Assembly (NCBI GenBank): GCA_022577435.1
Contig: JAKOON010000007.1
Location: 13,796,426 to 13,860,425 of the forward strand
Origin: Embiotoca jacksoni
Taxonomy: Eukaryota > Chordata > Actinopteri > Embiotocidae
DNA: 64,000 nt
Direction of reading: 5' to 3'
This document shows positions 13,801 through 25,513 of this stretch, piece by piece (positions within the stretch are counted from its first letter, which is position 1; every line of letters begins with the position of its first letter). The translations under genes and the position numbers were made by a program. The notes beneath the pieces are model-generated. The model saw only the letters and a program-made list of their open reading frames with translations. It had not been told where the DNA came from and searched no databases.

Positions 13801-16783
13801 ATTTGATGCTGATGATGCTGAAGACATCATGGGCTGAAATGTTAAAGCATCCCACCTCAACCCTCAACCTTCACTCTGACTAGACCTGTGACATCTGCAA
13901 TGCTGGTGTGATGTGAAATTATTGAATCTAATGATGCTTTTCTGTATCATCAGTTTAAGTGAGAGTTTCCTCAGAACTCTTGTATTTATGAAACTATCTC
14001 AAAACCTCAAAGTGAAAAATGAATGACATCACACTGACGTTGTTTCTCTTAGTTTAGGATTCTTTAGTTTATATCCAGAGCTGGTATGTTCTGATTGTGC
14101 TTCAGTATGTTATATCTAACATGTAACGAATGTATTTTATTTATAGTCACATGATTGTGCTTTACATTGCAACATTTTGGTGTCACTATTGAAGTTGTAC
14201 CACCGAGGTCTCACATCAAAATGTGTGGTCTATTATGCAAATGATATTAGTTTCACAATACCGTCTCACAAAGCTCATTGTCATCTCAGACATACGCACA
14301 AGTTGCCTTTGGCAGCCAAACCACAGGGTTGGGTGGTTTAGAAAAATGATCATTGTTTGGGTGAAAATAACTATGTTTGTGACCTAAGCCTAATTTACAG
14401 ATGTTATTTAAGGTAACTACGTTGCTCAAGTGCCCTTATTTACCTTACTTAAAAATATATTATTTATATAAAGGTCAAATCTTTATTTAAAAATGCACTT
14501 TCAATTACTGCTTTATATTTGAATAGTTAAATCTTGTCAACTTGTTCAGAGACTTTTTCATTTTAATTATACATGGCCACCTTAGAATAAAAAGTGATGT
14601 CCGCTTCACTTCCTTTCAGGCTGTTTTGGACACAACAAGCTTCCTCAATCAGAGGGTTAGAGCAGGGTGTTTACGGAATAGACTGAGAGGGAAAACTCAA
14701 AGCCCAAAAAACACCTGAAGACAACCAAGATGATCCTTGTAATCAATTCAGAGCTTCACTCAGTTTGGATTATGACAGCTGGACAAGAAGACACTGTTTA
14801 GAGACAAAAGTGAGGGATAAAAAAAATTGGTAATTTGAGTCACGGAGGAAATTACACCCTTGGTAGCTGTTCTGGAAAATGTCTTCAGCCTTCCCTCTGC
14901 TCAGTCTGCTGTTACCATTTTCCTCGTCATCGCTTTCCAAATCATTGTGCACCTGTTGTAACTGAGGAATAAATCAAGCAATTCTGATTCTGATTAGATA
15001 AATTGCACAATAATTTTGTTCGTCGAGATTTTACAGCTTCATCAGTAACTATCACATTTGACTTGTTGTGAAGAGATGGATTGGAAGTAATTGTATTACA
15101 CTCTTGATTCTGAAGGACAAAGTGAAATAAAGCCACTGAGCATATGAGGTTGCAGTGAAGAGGGTGAGTTGCTTTTTGCACCCTTTTTCTTGTGAACACA
15201 ACCTCAGAGCCTGAAAACACAAAACCAGCTCACGAAGACACTTTGAAATTGGAGGAGGGGGAGGAGGAGGGGGAGGAAGGGTGTGGGGGATTCTCTTCCC
15301 CCACCCCCCTTTCACCCCCCCCGACCAAACCCGAAGGGTAATGCTGATGTTATCCAGGTTTGGATGCACTGTGTGGAAAAGGAAGGTGACTAAAGTGGTG
15401 GAAGAGCATGCGACTGAGCACGGGGAAGAAGTGACCTGAACTTTAACAGGATGGAGCCAATTCCCCGAGGAGTAAACATTCAGTAAAAGCTGAGCAGCCC
15501 ATATCTGTGGAGTAAATGGGCAGCAGAGTGGAGCATGTTCTTCCCTAACAGGGCCAAGGTACACTGCCAGGAGATTTGAACTTATAATTCCCTTTTTGCT
15601 GTTGCTTGACTCATCAGGGTATACCCGCAACTTTTTGCCAGAAAATAAAACCACTGTGGTAAGAATATCTATTATCAAGATGAGAAATGTTACTGTGTCA
15701 CAATACTAACACGAGAATACAGAAAGTACTTCAGCTGTGGCAAGCAGCATCAGTGGTATTACCAAGTAGTACAGGTGAAATTGGACTGAAATGATGTCAG
15801 ATCCACTTAATATTACTTGTGTGTTGGTGCTACAGGCTGGTCAGTCGGACACTCGGCTATATACTCATAGTTTACCCTTCGTAATATGTTTCAAATTTGG
15901 TCCAGTGAAGCTAAAATAAACTTTTTATTGGGCAACTAGATTCAATAATAAACCATTTTCTTAGGTGCATGGTAGGGAAACAGCCTTTTTGTTGCTGTTG
16001 TTGCTATCTGACACATGTTCGAGTTGCTGCTCGGTGTTAATTCTTCTTAAGAGCGTGAATATAAAGCTATACACCTCTTGATAATTGCAATCCTCTCAGG
16101 GAAGCGGAGGGCAGACATCTGTGAATGGATGAAGAAATAATGGCATGGTTAAGAGCTGCTTGGGGCGACCAAACACATTTATTTGTGTGAAGTGTCGTGT
16201 TTTGAAAGCCACAAATGAATCGCTGACCTTATTTATGCAATTCTCTATTTGAAATTCTGACACAAAGATAAACATTTCTTTTGTTTATAACAAACAAATA
16301 GCAGTTCATCTCTTTCTCAGGGTTAAATGCAGTCAGGGAAACAAGCGAGATTTGATGCATTCTGTGGGTAATGATGAAACCGTCCACAGTTTCAGGATGC
16401 AGGATGCGGATGGGACTCTCTGTTTGGAGGAGGAGAAATTCCTCCTACCTTCTTCGCGACACTGTGACAGTGCCATTCCCTCCTTATCTGTACTCTCTTC
16501 CTTTGCCTCCCCCGTCAACCCCAACCCCACTCCCCCACCCCACTCACCCATTTTTCAAACACCTTCCCCCTCCATCATCCCTGTCTACACCAGTTTCCAA
16601 ACCCCGCTGTGATAAGCGCTCTGAATGAAAATGATTTCCCTTTAATTACTTTTCATATTCAGTGCAATCCGAAGTGTATGCATTATATATGTATGTTTCA
16701 CCACTCAGTATGGGGATTAAACAGTTGTGGGTGAACCTTGCCTGAGGGCGAAATACACAAATGCAATTAAATTTATTTCAATG
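10888..16783. other. Non-coding stretch, mostly unannotated
   Basis: No gene was recognised. The longest open frame in the window (15052-15678, minus strand, 208 codons) lies here, but it runs through G/C-rich simple sequence at 15250-15325 that yields a proline run. It has no domain and no splice or promoter context, so I do not call it. 'Caattctgattctgatt' at about 14979-14995 resembles the tail of a LINE-type repeat. Confidence 0.45.
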
Positions 16784-16807
16784 AAAAAAAAAAAAAAAAA
16801 AAAAAAA
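16784..16807. repeat. (A)24 tract
   Basis: An uninterrupted run of 24 A. No retroposed sequence was recognised immediately upstream, so it is not assigned as a poly-A tail. Confidence 0.9.
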
Positions 16808-18505
16808 TTCTCATAGGTGACAGTTTTGGCGAAAGAACAAAAACATTTTTTTTTTTAAAAAAGGATGAAAAAATAGGTCCATATGTGGGTGTGGGGTTCA
16901 TTATTCTACAAATAATAAGTAGAAAAACACTTCTTGCTTTAGCTAAGGTGAAACTTGTTTTATACTTGTGCCTTCAAGTGTCCTAGAAGGGATATAGGCA
17001 AGTTGAGAATACTTATATTCTCTGCAGCATGTGGAAACATTTGGCCATCTTGTTTAATATTTCATTTTGCGACATATTAGCATGCAGGTCATTTTCTCTG
17101 TTTTCCAGGACTGAGACAACTGAGGCACTTTAATAGAATCACCTGTATTTCTCTCAGCGTTCACAGCGTGTAGAGCTCATCCTGTGTTGAATTTCTGCTG
17201 CTAAATTACATGTCCTTCATATCCTTAAATCACAGATCAATAATTTGTCTTCTGCTGTCCAGAGACTAGCAGACAAAGAAATAGCAAGAAAGTAAATGGA
17301 ACAGAGACCAATTACAGCTGGGTGATCTTATGTCTGTTGAGAGGTCAGTATGCTCACCTCCACACACCTGCCACAACAGGCCCACGCTGCCTCGCTAGAG
17401 CGGGAGCTGAAACATCAAAGGAGCGCTACTTGAACTTGAAAACTTGAAATTGCTCATCCTCAGCCCAAGAGACATTTGTGTCTTTCAAAACCTGAAGGGA
17501 AGAGAGTCAATCCACACATAGGATCCTTGATGACCCACAAGGCAAACCATGAATTTACCCTCCCCACTCTGTCATACTCTGTTTAGAGAGCAAAGACACA
17601 GAGACATCCTGATGTGTATGGATTTTCTTTTAACGGTAATAAGACTGTCAGGGGGGCCTGTACAGGCTGTGTGAGGATTTGGAGCCACAGACAGCGGTAA
17701 TTGAAACTGACAGCGGGTTGAGCACAATGACTCTGTGGAAAACAACAATCATAACCTCCATAATAATCACAGCAACACTGCACGCTCGCAAACTTCTAAG
17801 GTAAACAAAATTACCCTGCTGACACCAACCACCTTATTTCCCTATCCTACCTGATTGTCTGTGCTTTCCTGCCGCTGGGCCGCTGACACTTTGCGTCATG
17901 AAGGCACCCAAAACTTCTGCATCAAAGGTGTTTCATGTTTAGAGCTGCACTCTGGTATTCGTCTGCCTTGCATGTGTGTTGAAAGGTGCCATCATCTCTG
18001 GTTGATAGAGAAGAGTTTGTTTAATGACAAAAGTTGCAGAAGCAATTTTAGCAAACATCGCAACAAATTACTTTAAATGAAAAAAAAAAATGTTGTTTTT
18101 CAAATCAGAGAGAAGATAAACATACCTCTCATCAAAATAGGTGACATTAATTGATATTTATTACAATGGAAATAAGGCAAGTAATTATATTTGATAGGTT
18201 TTAATGGTGGTAGCTTCTGCATAATGTTTTGTTTTAATTATTATTATATCCTACTTTTTAATAATGTTTACCTTTCTTGTTACATTGTTGGTGACTTTAC
18301 AGTTAGTTTGTTATGAAGCTCCATCTACAATGAATGGTTTGGGATATTTTGAAATCACTTTTCTTTCTTTTTTTAGACTATGTGGACTTCTAAATGAACC
18401 TTTGGAAATCAGTCTGCTAATGCTATACAGAGAGTCATGAGGTTCTTAAAAAAAAAGTTTGATTTGTCTCAAACTGTGTTTTTCAGAATTTTTAACAAAA
18501 TATAT
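16808..18505. other. Non-coding stretch, nothing recognised
   Basis: AT-rich intergenic DNA. Open frames at 17583-17783 and 17855-18076 are short and have no recognisable features. Confidence 0.45.
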
Positions 18506-19200
18506 CCATCACTGAAGGGAGCTGTAACATATTTGGGCAGACAGCAATCCATGTAGATACATGAATTTACACAAAAATAGAATTGGACTACCACCTTTGC
18601 AGTTGTGTGCCTCTGCCAACTAGTCAAGTTGCAGTTTATATCCATCTCTGCCCAGACTCATATTCATGTGTTCACATGTTTGGTCAAAAATGCTTGACAG
18701 TAGACAATGCTTGAAATATAGATGTTGCTGCAAAGAAGCTACAAATTGTTTAATTTGGATGCTTCACACATCTTCAATCTGACAGCACAGACGAACAGTT
18801 TCAAGAGTCGTGTCACCAATTCAGTATCTGACCAGATGTGAAATATCGTCACAATCTTCTCTTCTGTTCCTGAGTTATGGTGTTGAAAACTGGCCAGAAA
18901 AGTGTTTTTGCTTAACAATATGATGCCACATTGAAGTTAACCTTGGACCTTTTTGGTGTAAAATGACATCACATTTCAAAGTTTTATCCTAAAAGACGTT
19001 TGAGTGAAATTTTTTCACAATTAGTGTTTGAATTTTTTTAGTTATGACCACAAATGTGTTTTGGGAGGTCACATATACACTTTGACCACCAAAATCTGAT
19101 CAATCCATTTGAGTTCAAGTGAACATTTGTGCCACATTTGGAAAAAAAAAATAAATAAAAAAAAAATCCCTCAGCACGTTGTGTGCACGAGAATAGGACA
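18506..19200 (+). repeat. Long dispersed fish repeat, decayed copy
   Basis: This 0.7 kb stretch follows, in order, a teleost repeat family I recognise: 'ctaccacctttgcagttgtg', 'tgcctctgccaact', 'gcttgaaatatagatgttgc', 'ttcaagagtcgtgtcaccaa', 'ctgagttatggtgttgaaaa', 'aaatgacatcacattt', and near the end 'ttgaccaccaaaatctgatc' and 'gtgccacatttgg'. The end (A-rich, then 'ccctcagcacgttgtgtgca') is degraded. No coding capacity is seen. It is likely a non-autonomous element or LINE-derived sequence; the class is uncertain. Confidence 0.7.
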
Positions 19201-20968
19201 TGGGAGCCTAAATGCTGTTTATTGATGTGTAACTAATTGGTTCCAATAATTTAAGTTGCATAAATGCAGAAATTCCTGTTAATATGACTTTATTAATCTT
19301 TAGAACAGATGACAATGCTCCTTTATTTCCTTTGTATACTCTTGCGATAAGGTTAGTTTTGGGGGAGCTTGAGGTCAGTCAGTCAAGTGGAGTGGAGCCA
19401 CACAGTTTTTTGAACTCCCTCATTCTCCTTCGCTCGCCCGGTATCTCCCTCTCATGGGGTTTTCTGGCTGGAATTTTATGGCAACGTTATAATCTGGAAA
19501 ATGGACAGTTGTTTTGTACCAGTTATTTTTGTTTGAAGTGAACAGTTCATTTTCACCAGGCTTCATTCACTAGAACATACAGGACAGATGAGGCATAAAA
19601 ACATTGAGAGATTTGAACTGTAGTTACAGTCTTGAGTTCTGAAGTACAGTGTTGCAGTACACAAGTTAAAAGCTAGTAAGACATTAACTTACTTAGAAGC
19701 ATAATTAAGGTAATACCAGTTACCTAGCTAGAAATCGGAATCTAATACTTCATATTTAAGGTTTGGTCTCAACGACTGTTTTCTCTAAAATATTTGTGAC
19801 TTCAGCTACAAATAGTAACATCAATTATTGTAAACAAACTGCAGCATGGGTTGTGAAAATACCATCAGAAAGCTCGCTAGCAATGTAGCAAAGGGTAAAA
19901 ATAAGCTCACAATGTTGAAAAGAAAAATAAGAAGTTCAAAACTGAAGACTGAGCTACATTTGTAGAACTTTAGAGAACCAAGTTAGACGATAACTTTTGG
20001 TAATTATCATCTTTTCTTCGGGACATAGACATGTTTGTGTATTGATTTATAAAAACGTCTAAATAAACATACACAAAATGCAGTAATTCTAAAAGCATGT
20101 TTGATATCCAACATCGTCTGGTTACAGTAATTACTCCATAGCTGACACATCCTGGTTCATTCAAAGCAAACGTAGTATCATATAAAGAGGAGACTCTTTG
20201 TACAAAATAAATTCATGGGACATGTACTGTATAAAAGAGACAGTCATGCCTGCCTACCATTATGATAAATACACACACTGTGCTCACAGGAAGAAAACAA
20301 TCTTTTTTCTACATTTCACCATCAATTCATTTCTCGTTTTGATGAAGTCAAAACCTAATTGCATGTGAGTCAGAGCAAACATCTGTCCTCATCATTTTCA
20401 ATAAGTGCAAGCTGTCAGGCATGTAATCAGAAAATCATGTGCTGTCAGTCATATTCCATTACAGTCAGTTCCATTTTTGTCAAGATGTGGGTTTTTCAAC
20501 ATTTGGTGCTCATTTCCTTGTGAACAGACGGGAAAACTTCCTGGCTTTTGTGACTGGTATCAACAGTTGTTAATGTCCTTGTGCTGGTGGCAAGAAAAAA
20601 AATATGAATCTAAATTTGAACTTTTTTTTCATGTTTGTTATTCAATCTTGTTGCAAGTCTCACTTTTGGTTTTATAAGATGTAACAAACCAAAAGATAAC
20701 AACATCTTGAATTGGGAATTATTTGTGAATATTACTGTGACAAGCTACAGTGTACAGCAGGAAACCAAGTTAGCAGCCCCACAGCCTGGTGCTGATAGAT
20801 GAAAGAGGTGGTGAAGTGTTATTATGGCTGGAGTGTACTCAAAGGAATGCAATTGATGACCACTCTAGGGTCAACTCTGCTCACTCTGCCCTAGGGGAGA
20901 AATCTCTAGCTGAAGTATCACCTGCTTTGATATTGGGATGGTTGTAGAGCTATTGCCTTCTGCTTCAT

Positions 20969-20970
<2 letters not shown>
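19201..20970. other. Non-coding stretch, nothing recognised
   Basis: No gene, RNA or repeat was identified. Frames at 19284-19541 and 20405-20677 show no domain or splice context. Confidence 0.45.

Positions 20971-21047
<77 letters not shown>
20971..21047. repeat. (CA)n microsatellite
   Basis: About 77 bp of uninterrupted AC dinucleotides. It directly abuts a dispersed repeat whose copies often carry CA tracts. Confidence 0.97.
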
Positions 21048-21048
<1 letters not shown>

Positions 21049-21162
21049 TTGCACAGCTATCCTTGTTATGACATCGTATTGACTTCCATTTATTGTGGAC
21101 AGCATAACCCAAACCCTAACCATATCTAAATCTCAAAAATGATTTTTTTTTTTTTTTATTTA

Positions 21163-21195
<33 letters not shown>

Positions 21196-21330
21196 ATCAT
21201 TAATACTGGGCTTTGGTTCCCATAAGGACTATTGGTCCTGAGGTGTTTAGACCAGGTTCCCAAAGAGGTTGTAAGAATGTGTACATTCACACCCACGAAA
21301 CAAAAACATGGACAAATGTGTGCCTTCAGT
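21048..21330 (+). repeat. Dispersed fish repeat next to the CA tract
   Basis: 'Cacagctatccttgttatga', 'cattgacttccatttattgtg' style wording, 'aacccaaaccctaacc', and later 'ggttcccataaggactattg', 'gtcctgaggtgtttagacca' and 'ggttcccaaagaggt' match a CA-rich repeat common in teleost introns and spacers. The T15 tract (21143-21157) and A28 tract (21166-21193) split it. The telomere-like CCTAA words are part of this family and are not evidence of a telomere. Confidence 0.65.
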
Positions 21331-22940
21331 AAACCCTTGCGGTTTACATGTGTCTTTGCACTAAATTTGTCATTAAAGTAAATTGTTACAGTAAACAATT
21401 CTTTGACACAATGAAGTCTTAACATGAATGCATCCAAAAATATACTTAACAAACATTGATATTCTAGAAATGAATGTATCATACATTTAATCCACTTAAT
21501 TAAAGCAGGACACATGAAGTCAAATTCAGAAGGAATGTGACAGTTTTTGAATTTCCACACTCAGTGAAGTTGACTGCAGGGTAGAAATCAAGCCAGTTTA
21601 TCCCAGTTCATTCTGGTTTTTCACCTCTGTGGTTGGCAACAGTCTTCCAACACCCAAACAGGCCCCTCCAGTCCTTTCTGGCTCTCATTAGCCGGAGCAG
21701 AGGTGTAGACAAATGGTGAAAAATGAAATGGATATGCTTTAAAGTTATTGTAATGGGTTCATGCAATGCCATGAACACAGCTAATTAAGGTCAGGGGAGT
21801 TCTCATCACAGGCAGTCCTACGGTTGTGTATGTTTTTATTAAGGGAATTTATTATGCAGCTCCGACACGGGCCGGGCCGCCTCGCTTCACCAGAGCTAGA
21901 AAAAGGGTGTCTCCCCCTGTATGAGCAGAATAATTATCATCTTCTCACAGTATTACCAATTTTCTCCAAATGTTTTTTGGCTTTCCTGAGCAGGCTAAAC
22001 ACAAATGATGCATGATGAAATCTCTTCATTGTCAACCACATATTCTAGTGGAAGTTACTTAAAGGAAGCCAGAACCTTGACAAGGTTTACAGGTTCTACT
22101 GACAAGCAGCTATTGTCCCCAAATAACCTGTGAAATCATCTGCAGGTTTGCACAGATATAGACGTTGGTGGTAATTAGTTTAACAAATAGCTCAGTGGTC
22201 ATTTTGGAAAAATCTCCCTTAAAATGCAGAATAGTTCAGGTGATCAGGCACTTTGGCAAACATTAAGCTGCTCTATAATTTCTGGTTGCCTTAATAGCTG
22301 GTAGATGAGACTTTAAAACCTGGAAGATTACAGCAGAGGCATTTAAAACTATGGACTCATCTCAGCATTGCCATCATTTAATAAATGTTCCAACAGACTA
22401 AAAAGAGAGGTTAATGCCATTGCTATAAATACTGCGGTTATTTACTTGCCTTTAATTACTGAAAATAGGTAAACAATAAATAAATAAATAAATAATTCCA
22501 ACTGCACAATAAAAGGAAATATAAATTGTACCTCTTGAAAGCTGCAGTTACCAGTTAATGGTAGTGTTTTCTCCATGTAAAAAGCTGTTAATAAATCTCT
22601 TGTGCATCATTTGTACATATAATGAAGCCAATGTTCAGATTAATACATATTTGGTTTTAGGTCAGATACAACTGCAGCCACAAATCTTCTCATTATGGAA
22701 TGAGCTTCTGTACATCCAGTATAATGAGTTGGATTCCTGATTCAATTAGGCAAAAATGTGAAATGATAGGACTGTGGAATCATTTTCTTAAAATGTGAGA
22801 AAACAAGGTAAATAATGAGATGGTTGTTTTTTTCCGGAGTAAATTGCAGAGCTCCCCATGAGCTGCAGAGCTATATGTTGTTTTTGAGGAAGCTGAATTA
22901 CAATACATGCATAACAATAATTTATCATGCAGTATTAACA
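21331..22940. other. Non-coding stretch with a candidate conserved patch
   Basis: No gene was recognised. About 21835-21960 is a GC-richer, non-repetitive patch inside AT-rich surroundings and may be a conserved non-coding element. A short (AAAT)n run lies near 22478-22494. Confidence 0.4.
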
Positions 22941-22949
22941 AAGTTTATT

Positions 22950-23370
22950 CAATAGATTTGAAGAAAAGTTGTTGGATTTAAAACATCCAGTTGGATGACA
23001 AGCAATGTGAATTATGTGATTTAGGAGAAGTTGAGAATGAATCGCATTTTCTTTTGTTTCGTCCTCATTATGATAAATTGAGTATGTCGATATTAAATTA
23101 AATGCGTATTCAAAATCCAGCAATGTTATGGTGCATTGATGATGGCAGAATTAAATGGTTGTTCAGCTGTAATATTTGTAAATTGCAACTGTTGTTGCTG
23201 AAGCTTGGAAAAAACTTTAGCATGGTTTATTTGTTTAGAATCACTTGAAATATTTGTTATTACTCTGGTTCTTATTTTTGTTATAAATGGTGTTTTGTAA
23301 GCCTATTTGGGATAGGCTTTTGTTTATGTATGACACAGTAATACAAAATTATCATTCAATCAATCAATCT
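22950..23370 (+). mobile_element. 3' end of an L1/Tx1-type LINE, decayed
   Basis: A frame at about 22986-23085 reads as the C-terminal zinc-knuckle region of a non-LTR retrotransposon: Cys-x2-Cys, then GEVENESHFLLF, then HYDKL. This is the usual CxxC...HFLL.CP.Y pattern of fish L1/Tx1-like ORF2 proteins. The expected second cysteine of 'FxCP' is Arg here, and the frame is interrupted by a stop soon after. Downstream is a 3' UTR-like AT-rich tract with a 7-bp hairpin (AAGCCTA/TAGGCTT, 23298-23318) and a short repeated tail ATTCAATCAATCAATC at about 23354-23370. All upstream parts of the element are missing, as expected for 5' truncation. Confidence 0.65.
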
Positions 23371-24330
23371 GTTATCATCTAATTTAAAAGATGACTGGAG
23401 AAACTGTGACTTTTGTTGAGGTGTTTAAACTATTACTAATTTAAATTTAGGTTTTTTTTCATGATTACATTATGCATAATCATATAATCATTATATTTCT
23501 ATTTCAACACAGCTAATTACTTTCATTAACAGCAAAATACATACGGTATATCTGCATAATGTGGACCAGTGAGCAAGGTGGATTTGTTTCATGAAATATT
23601 TAAGCCCCTGGACTGTTAACATACAAACATGAAAACAGATAAAGACAATACATCACACAATGCTCCATCCCTAGATTTGATGAAATACTTCACTTCTACT
23701 ATTACATGGATCAGTTTAACACTGATTATCACAGATATTTTTTTTGTGTGCTTTTTTTGTGGTTTTCAGTCTCTTGGCGATAAGCATCAGAGTGACTTAT
23801 TTTCATGTTCACAATCAAGGATCGCATTACTGTCTAATCTCACGCTCTAAGAAGTAAAGCCAGATGAAGATCTGGGAGATTTTCACTTCCAGCCTGTTTT
23901 CAAATCAACCATTAAGATCTCTGTCTTTGGCAATCCTTTGAATGTCATTCACTTCTCATTTTTAATGGTAGTCTGTGCACAGGGGGACCACAGCAGGGAG
24001 AGTTGGGATTTGTGCACTGCTTAGAGGAGTTAGAAAAAGGGAAATACATTATGCACTAATATATCCAGCAGTATGGTAGGTGGTGTGCATGAGATTTCCA
24101 TAGAGAAAGTACAGTAGCTTATGGTGATTTGACCAACTGAGTCAACTCTCTGCTGCTATGAGACTTTTTTGTGAAAAAGTACTCATTTCTACAGTCAGCT
24201 TCACTCACTCTGAGCACCTAGAAAACAGTTTTTTTTATTTATTTAATCTGATAAACATCGAATGCTGCAAGGTTACTTTTTAAACATAAAGCTATCCTCA
24301 GGTGACATCAACTGTTGGCCCCTTTTATGT
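23371..24330. other. Non-coding stretch, nothing recognised
   Basis: AT-rich intergenic sequence. The frame at 23629-23850 is not supported by any domain or splice signal. Confidence 0.45.
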
Positions 24331-24334
24331 TTAT

Positions 24335-24580
24335 TGAGGTGTTCTGCAAAAAATATGACCTAAAACATCATTAGATTTTTACACAAGCCCTAAAAGAAGA
24401 TAAAGAGAACCCAATTAAGCTAATGAGACAAAAAATTTTCCTCTAGCTCATTTAATTATTGAGGAAAATTATCCAACATTACATATGTGTTGGTGGCAGA
24501 AGTTTATGAACCTTTGCTATCAGTATCTCCCCTCTGTGCAGCAATAACTGCAACTAAACGTTTCCAGTAACTGTCGATAA
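24335..24580 (-). mobile_element. Tc1-like transposon end, fragment
   Basis: The stretch follows the end of a common fish Tc1-like element: 'tatgacctaaaacatca', 'aaagagaacccaattaa', 'gaggaaaattatccaacatt' and 'gcaataactgcaactaaacg' followed by 'tttcc'. The last two words are the terminal repeat and the start of the region that, on the minus strand, encodes the C-terminus of transposase. Sequence after about 24580 no longer matches, so the body and the other end are missing. This is a different family from the copies at 41762 and 62317. Confidence 0.75.
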
Positions 24581-24916
24581 CAATTCAGAATGTTTTATTG
24601 AGCAGAGGGAAAAAGGTTGGTTTTTGATGGAGTTTTTCAAATCTCACTTTGCCCTTGTGATAAGGATAAGGAGACTTATTGCATTCAAAATTCTCCAAGT
24701 GTCTCTGATCCATAGAGCCCATGGTTGTTAATTTTGGCCTCATAGTTTTGTAGCTGTTACTGACTAAATTTGGGGATGTTTTTTTCAATTTTTTTAAGAA
24801 ATAGCCAATAATGGGATACTATTTTCATATAGAGTTAATTATTCTTTGTTCAAAATGTTAATACAGATGATTAAAGAGTTCATTAAGATATTTTCCCATG
24901 TTAAGTTGACAGTGAC

Positions 24917-25325
24917 GGGGCGACACGGTGGTGCAGTGGTTAGCATTGTCACCTCACAATAAAAAGGATTTGGGGTTCAAATCTGGGCCTGGGCCTTTCT
25001 GCAGAGCTTGCATGTTCTCCTCTGTGCCTGTGTGGGTTCTCTCCGGGTACTCTGGCTTCCTCCCACCCTCCAAAAACATGCATCTCAGGTTAGTTGGTGG
25101 TTCTTCAAATTGCCCTTAGGTGTGAATGAGAGCATGAATGTTCTTTGTGGCCCTGTGATGGACTGGCAACCTGTCCAGGGTGTACCCTGCCTTCGCCCAA
25201 TGTGAGCTGGGATAGGCTCCAACCCAACCCAACCCCCCCCCCACCCACCCCCCACACACACACACACACACACCACCACCACCCTCCCCCCTGCTCAGGA
25301 TAAAGCAGGTATAGATAATGGATGG
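24917..25325 (+). mobile_element. tRNA-SINE-like dispersed repeat
   Basis: It begins 'cgacacggtggtgcagtggt' and continues with 'ttagcattgtcacctcacaa', 'gggttcaaatctggg', 'gcatgttctcctctgtgcct', 'ctccgggtactctggcttcc', 'ctgtgatggactggcaacct' and 'gagctgggataggctccaac', the order of a very abundant teleost element. The 5' part has wording similar to tRNA promoter boxes (TGGTGCAGTGG and GGGTTCAAATC), which suggests tRNA-derived SINE ancestry; assignment as a non-autonomous DNA element is the alternative. The 3' part has expanded into C-rich and CA-rich simple sequence (25229-25300). A more decayed relative lies at 54735-55005. Confidence 0.7.
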
Positions 25326-25510
25326 AAGTTGAAAGTATTAGTAGTAGTTTACATTTGATAATTTGGTTTTAATCGTCTTTTAAAAAAAAATGTATTGGTT
25401 TTTGTTTGTTATTGTAAAATTTGCATACTCTGGATTCTCTAATATTGTCTGAAAAACCCCTTATGTTCTTGCTGTGCTATACTTTTTAACCAAAAAGAAT
25501 GAGCATTTTT
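25326..25510. other. Short non-coding spacer
   Basis: AT-rich spacer between the SINE-like repeat and the Rex3 tail. Nothing was recognised. Confidence 0.4.
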
Positions 25511-25513
25511 TTT

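Noticed and set aside
15052..15678. Longest open frame in the window, 208 codons, minus strand
   Set aside because: It crosses G/C-rich simple sequence that makes a proline run, has no domain, no codon-use or splice support and overlaps another unsupported frame.
21100..21120. Telomere-like CCTAA words
   Set aside because: They belong to a dispersed fish repeat that carries such words; there is no array of TTAGGG units.
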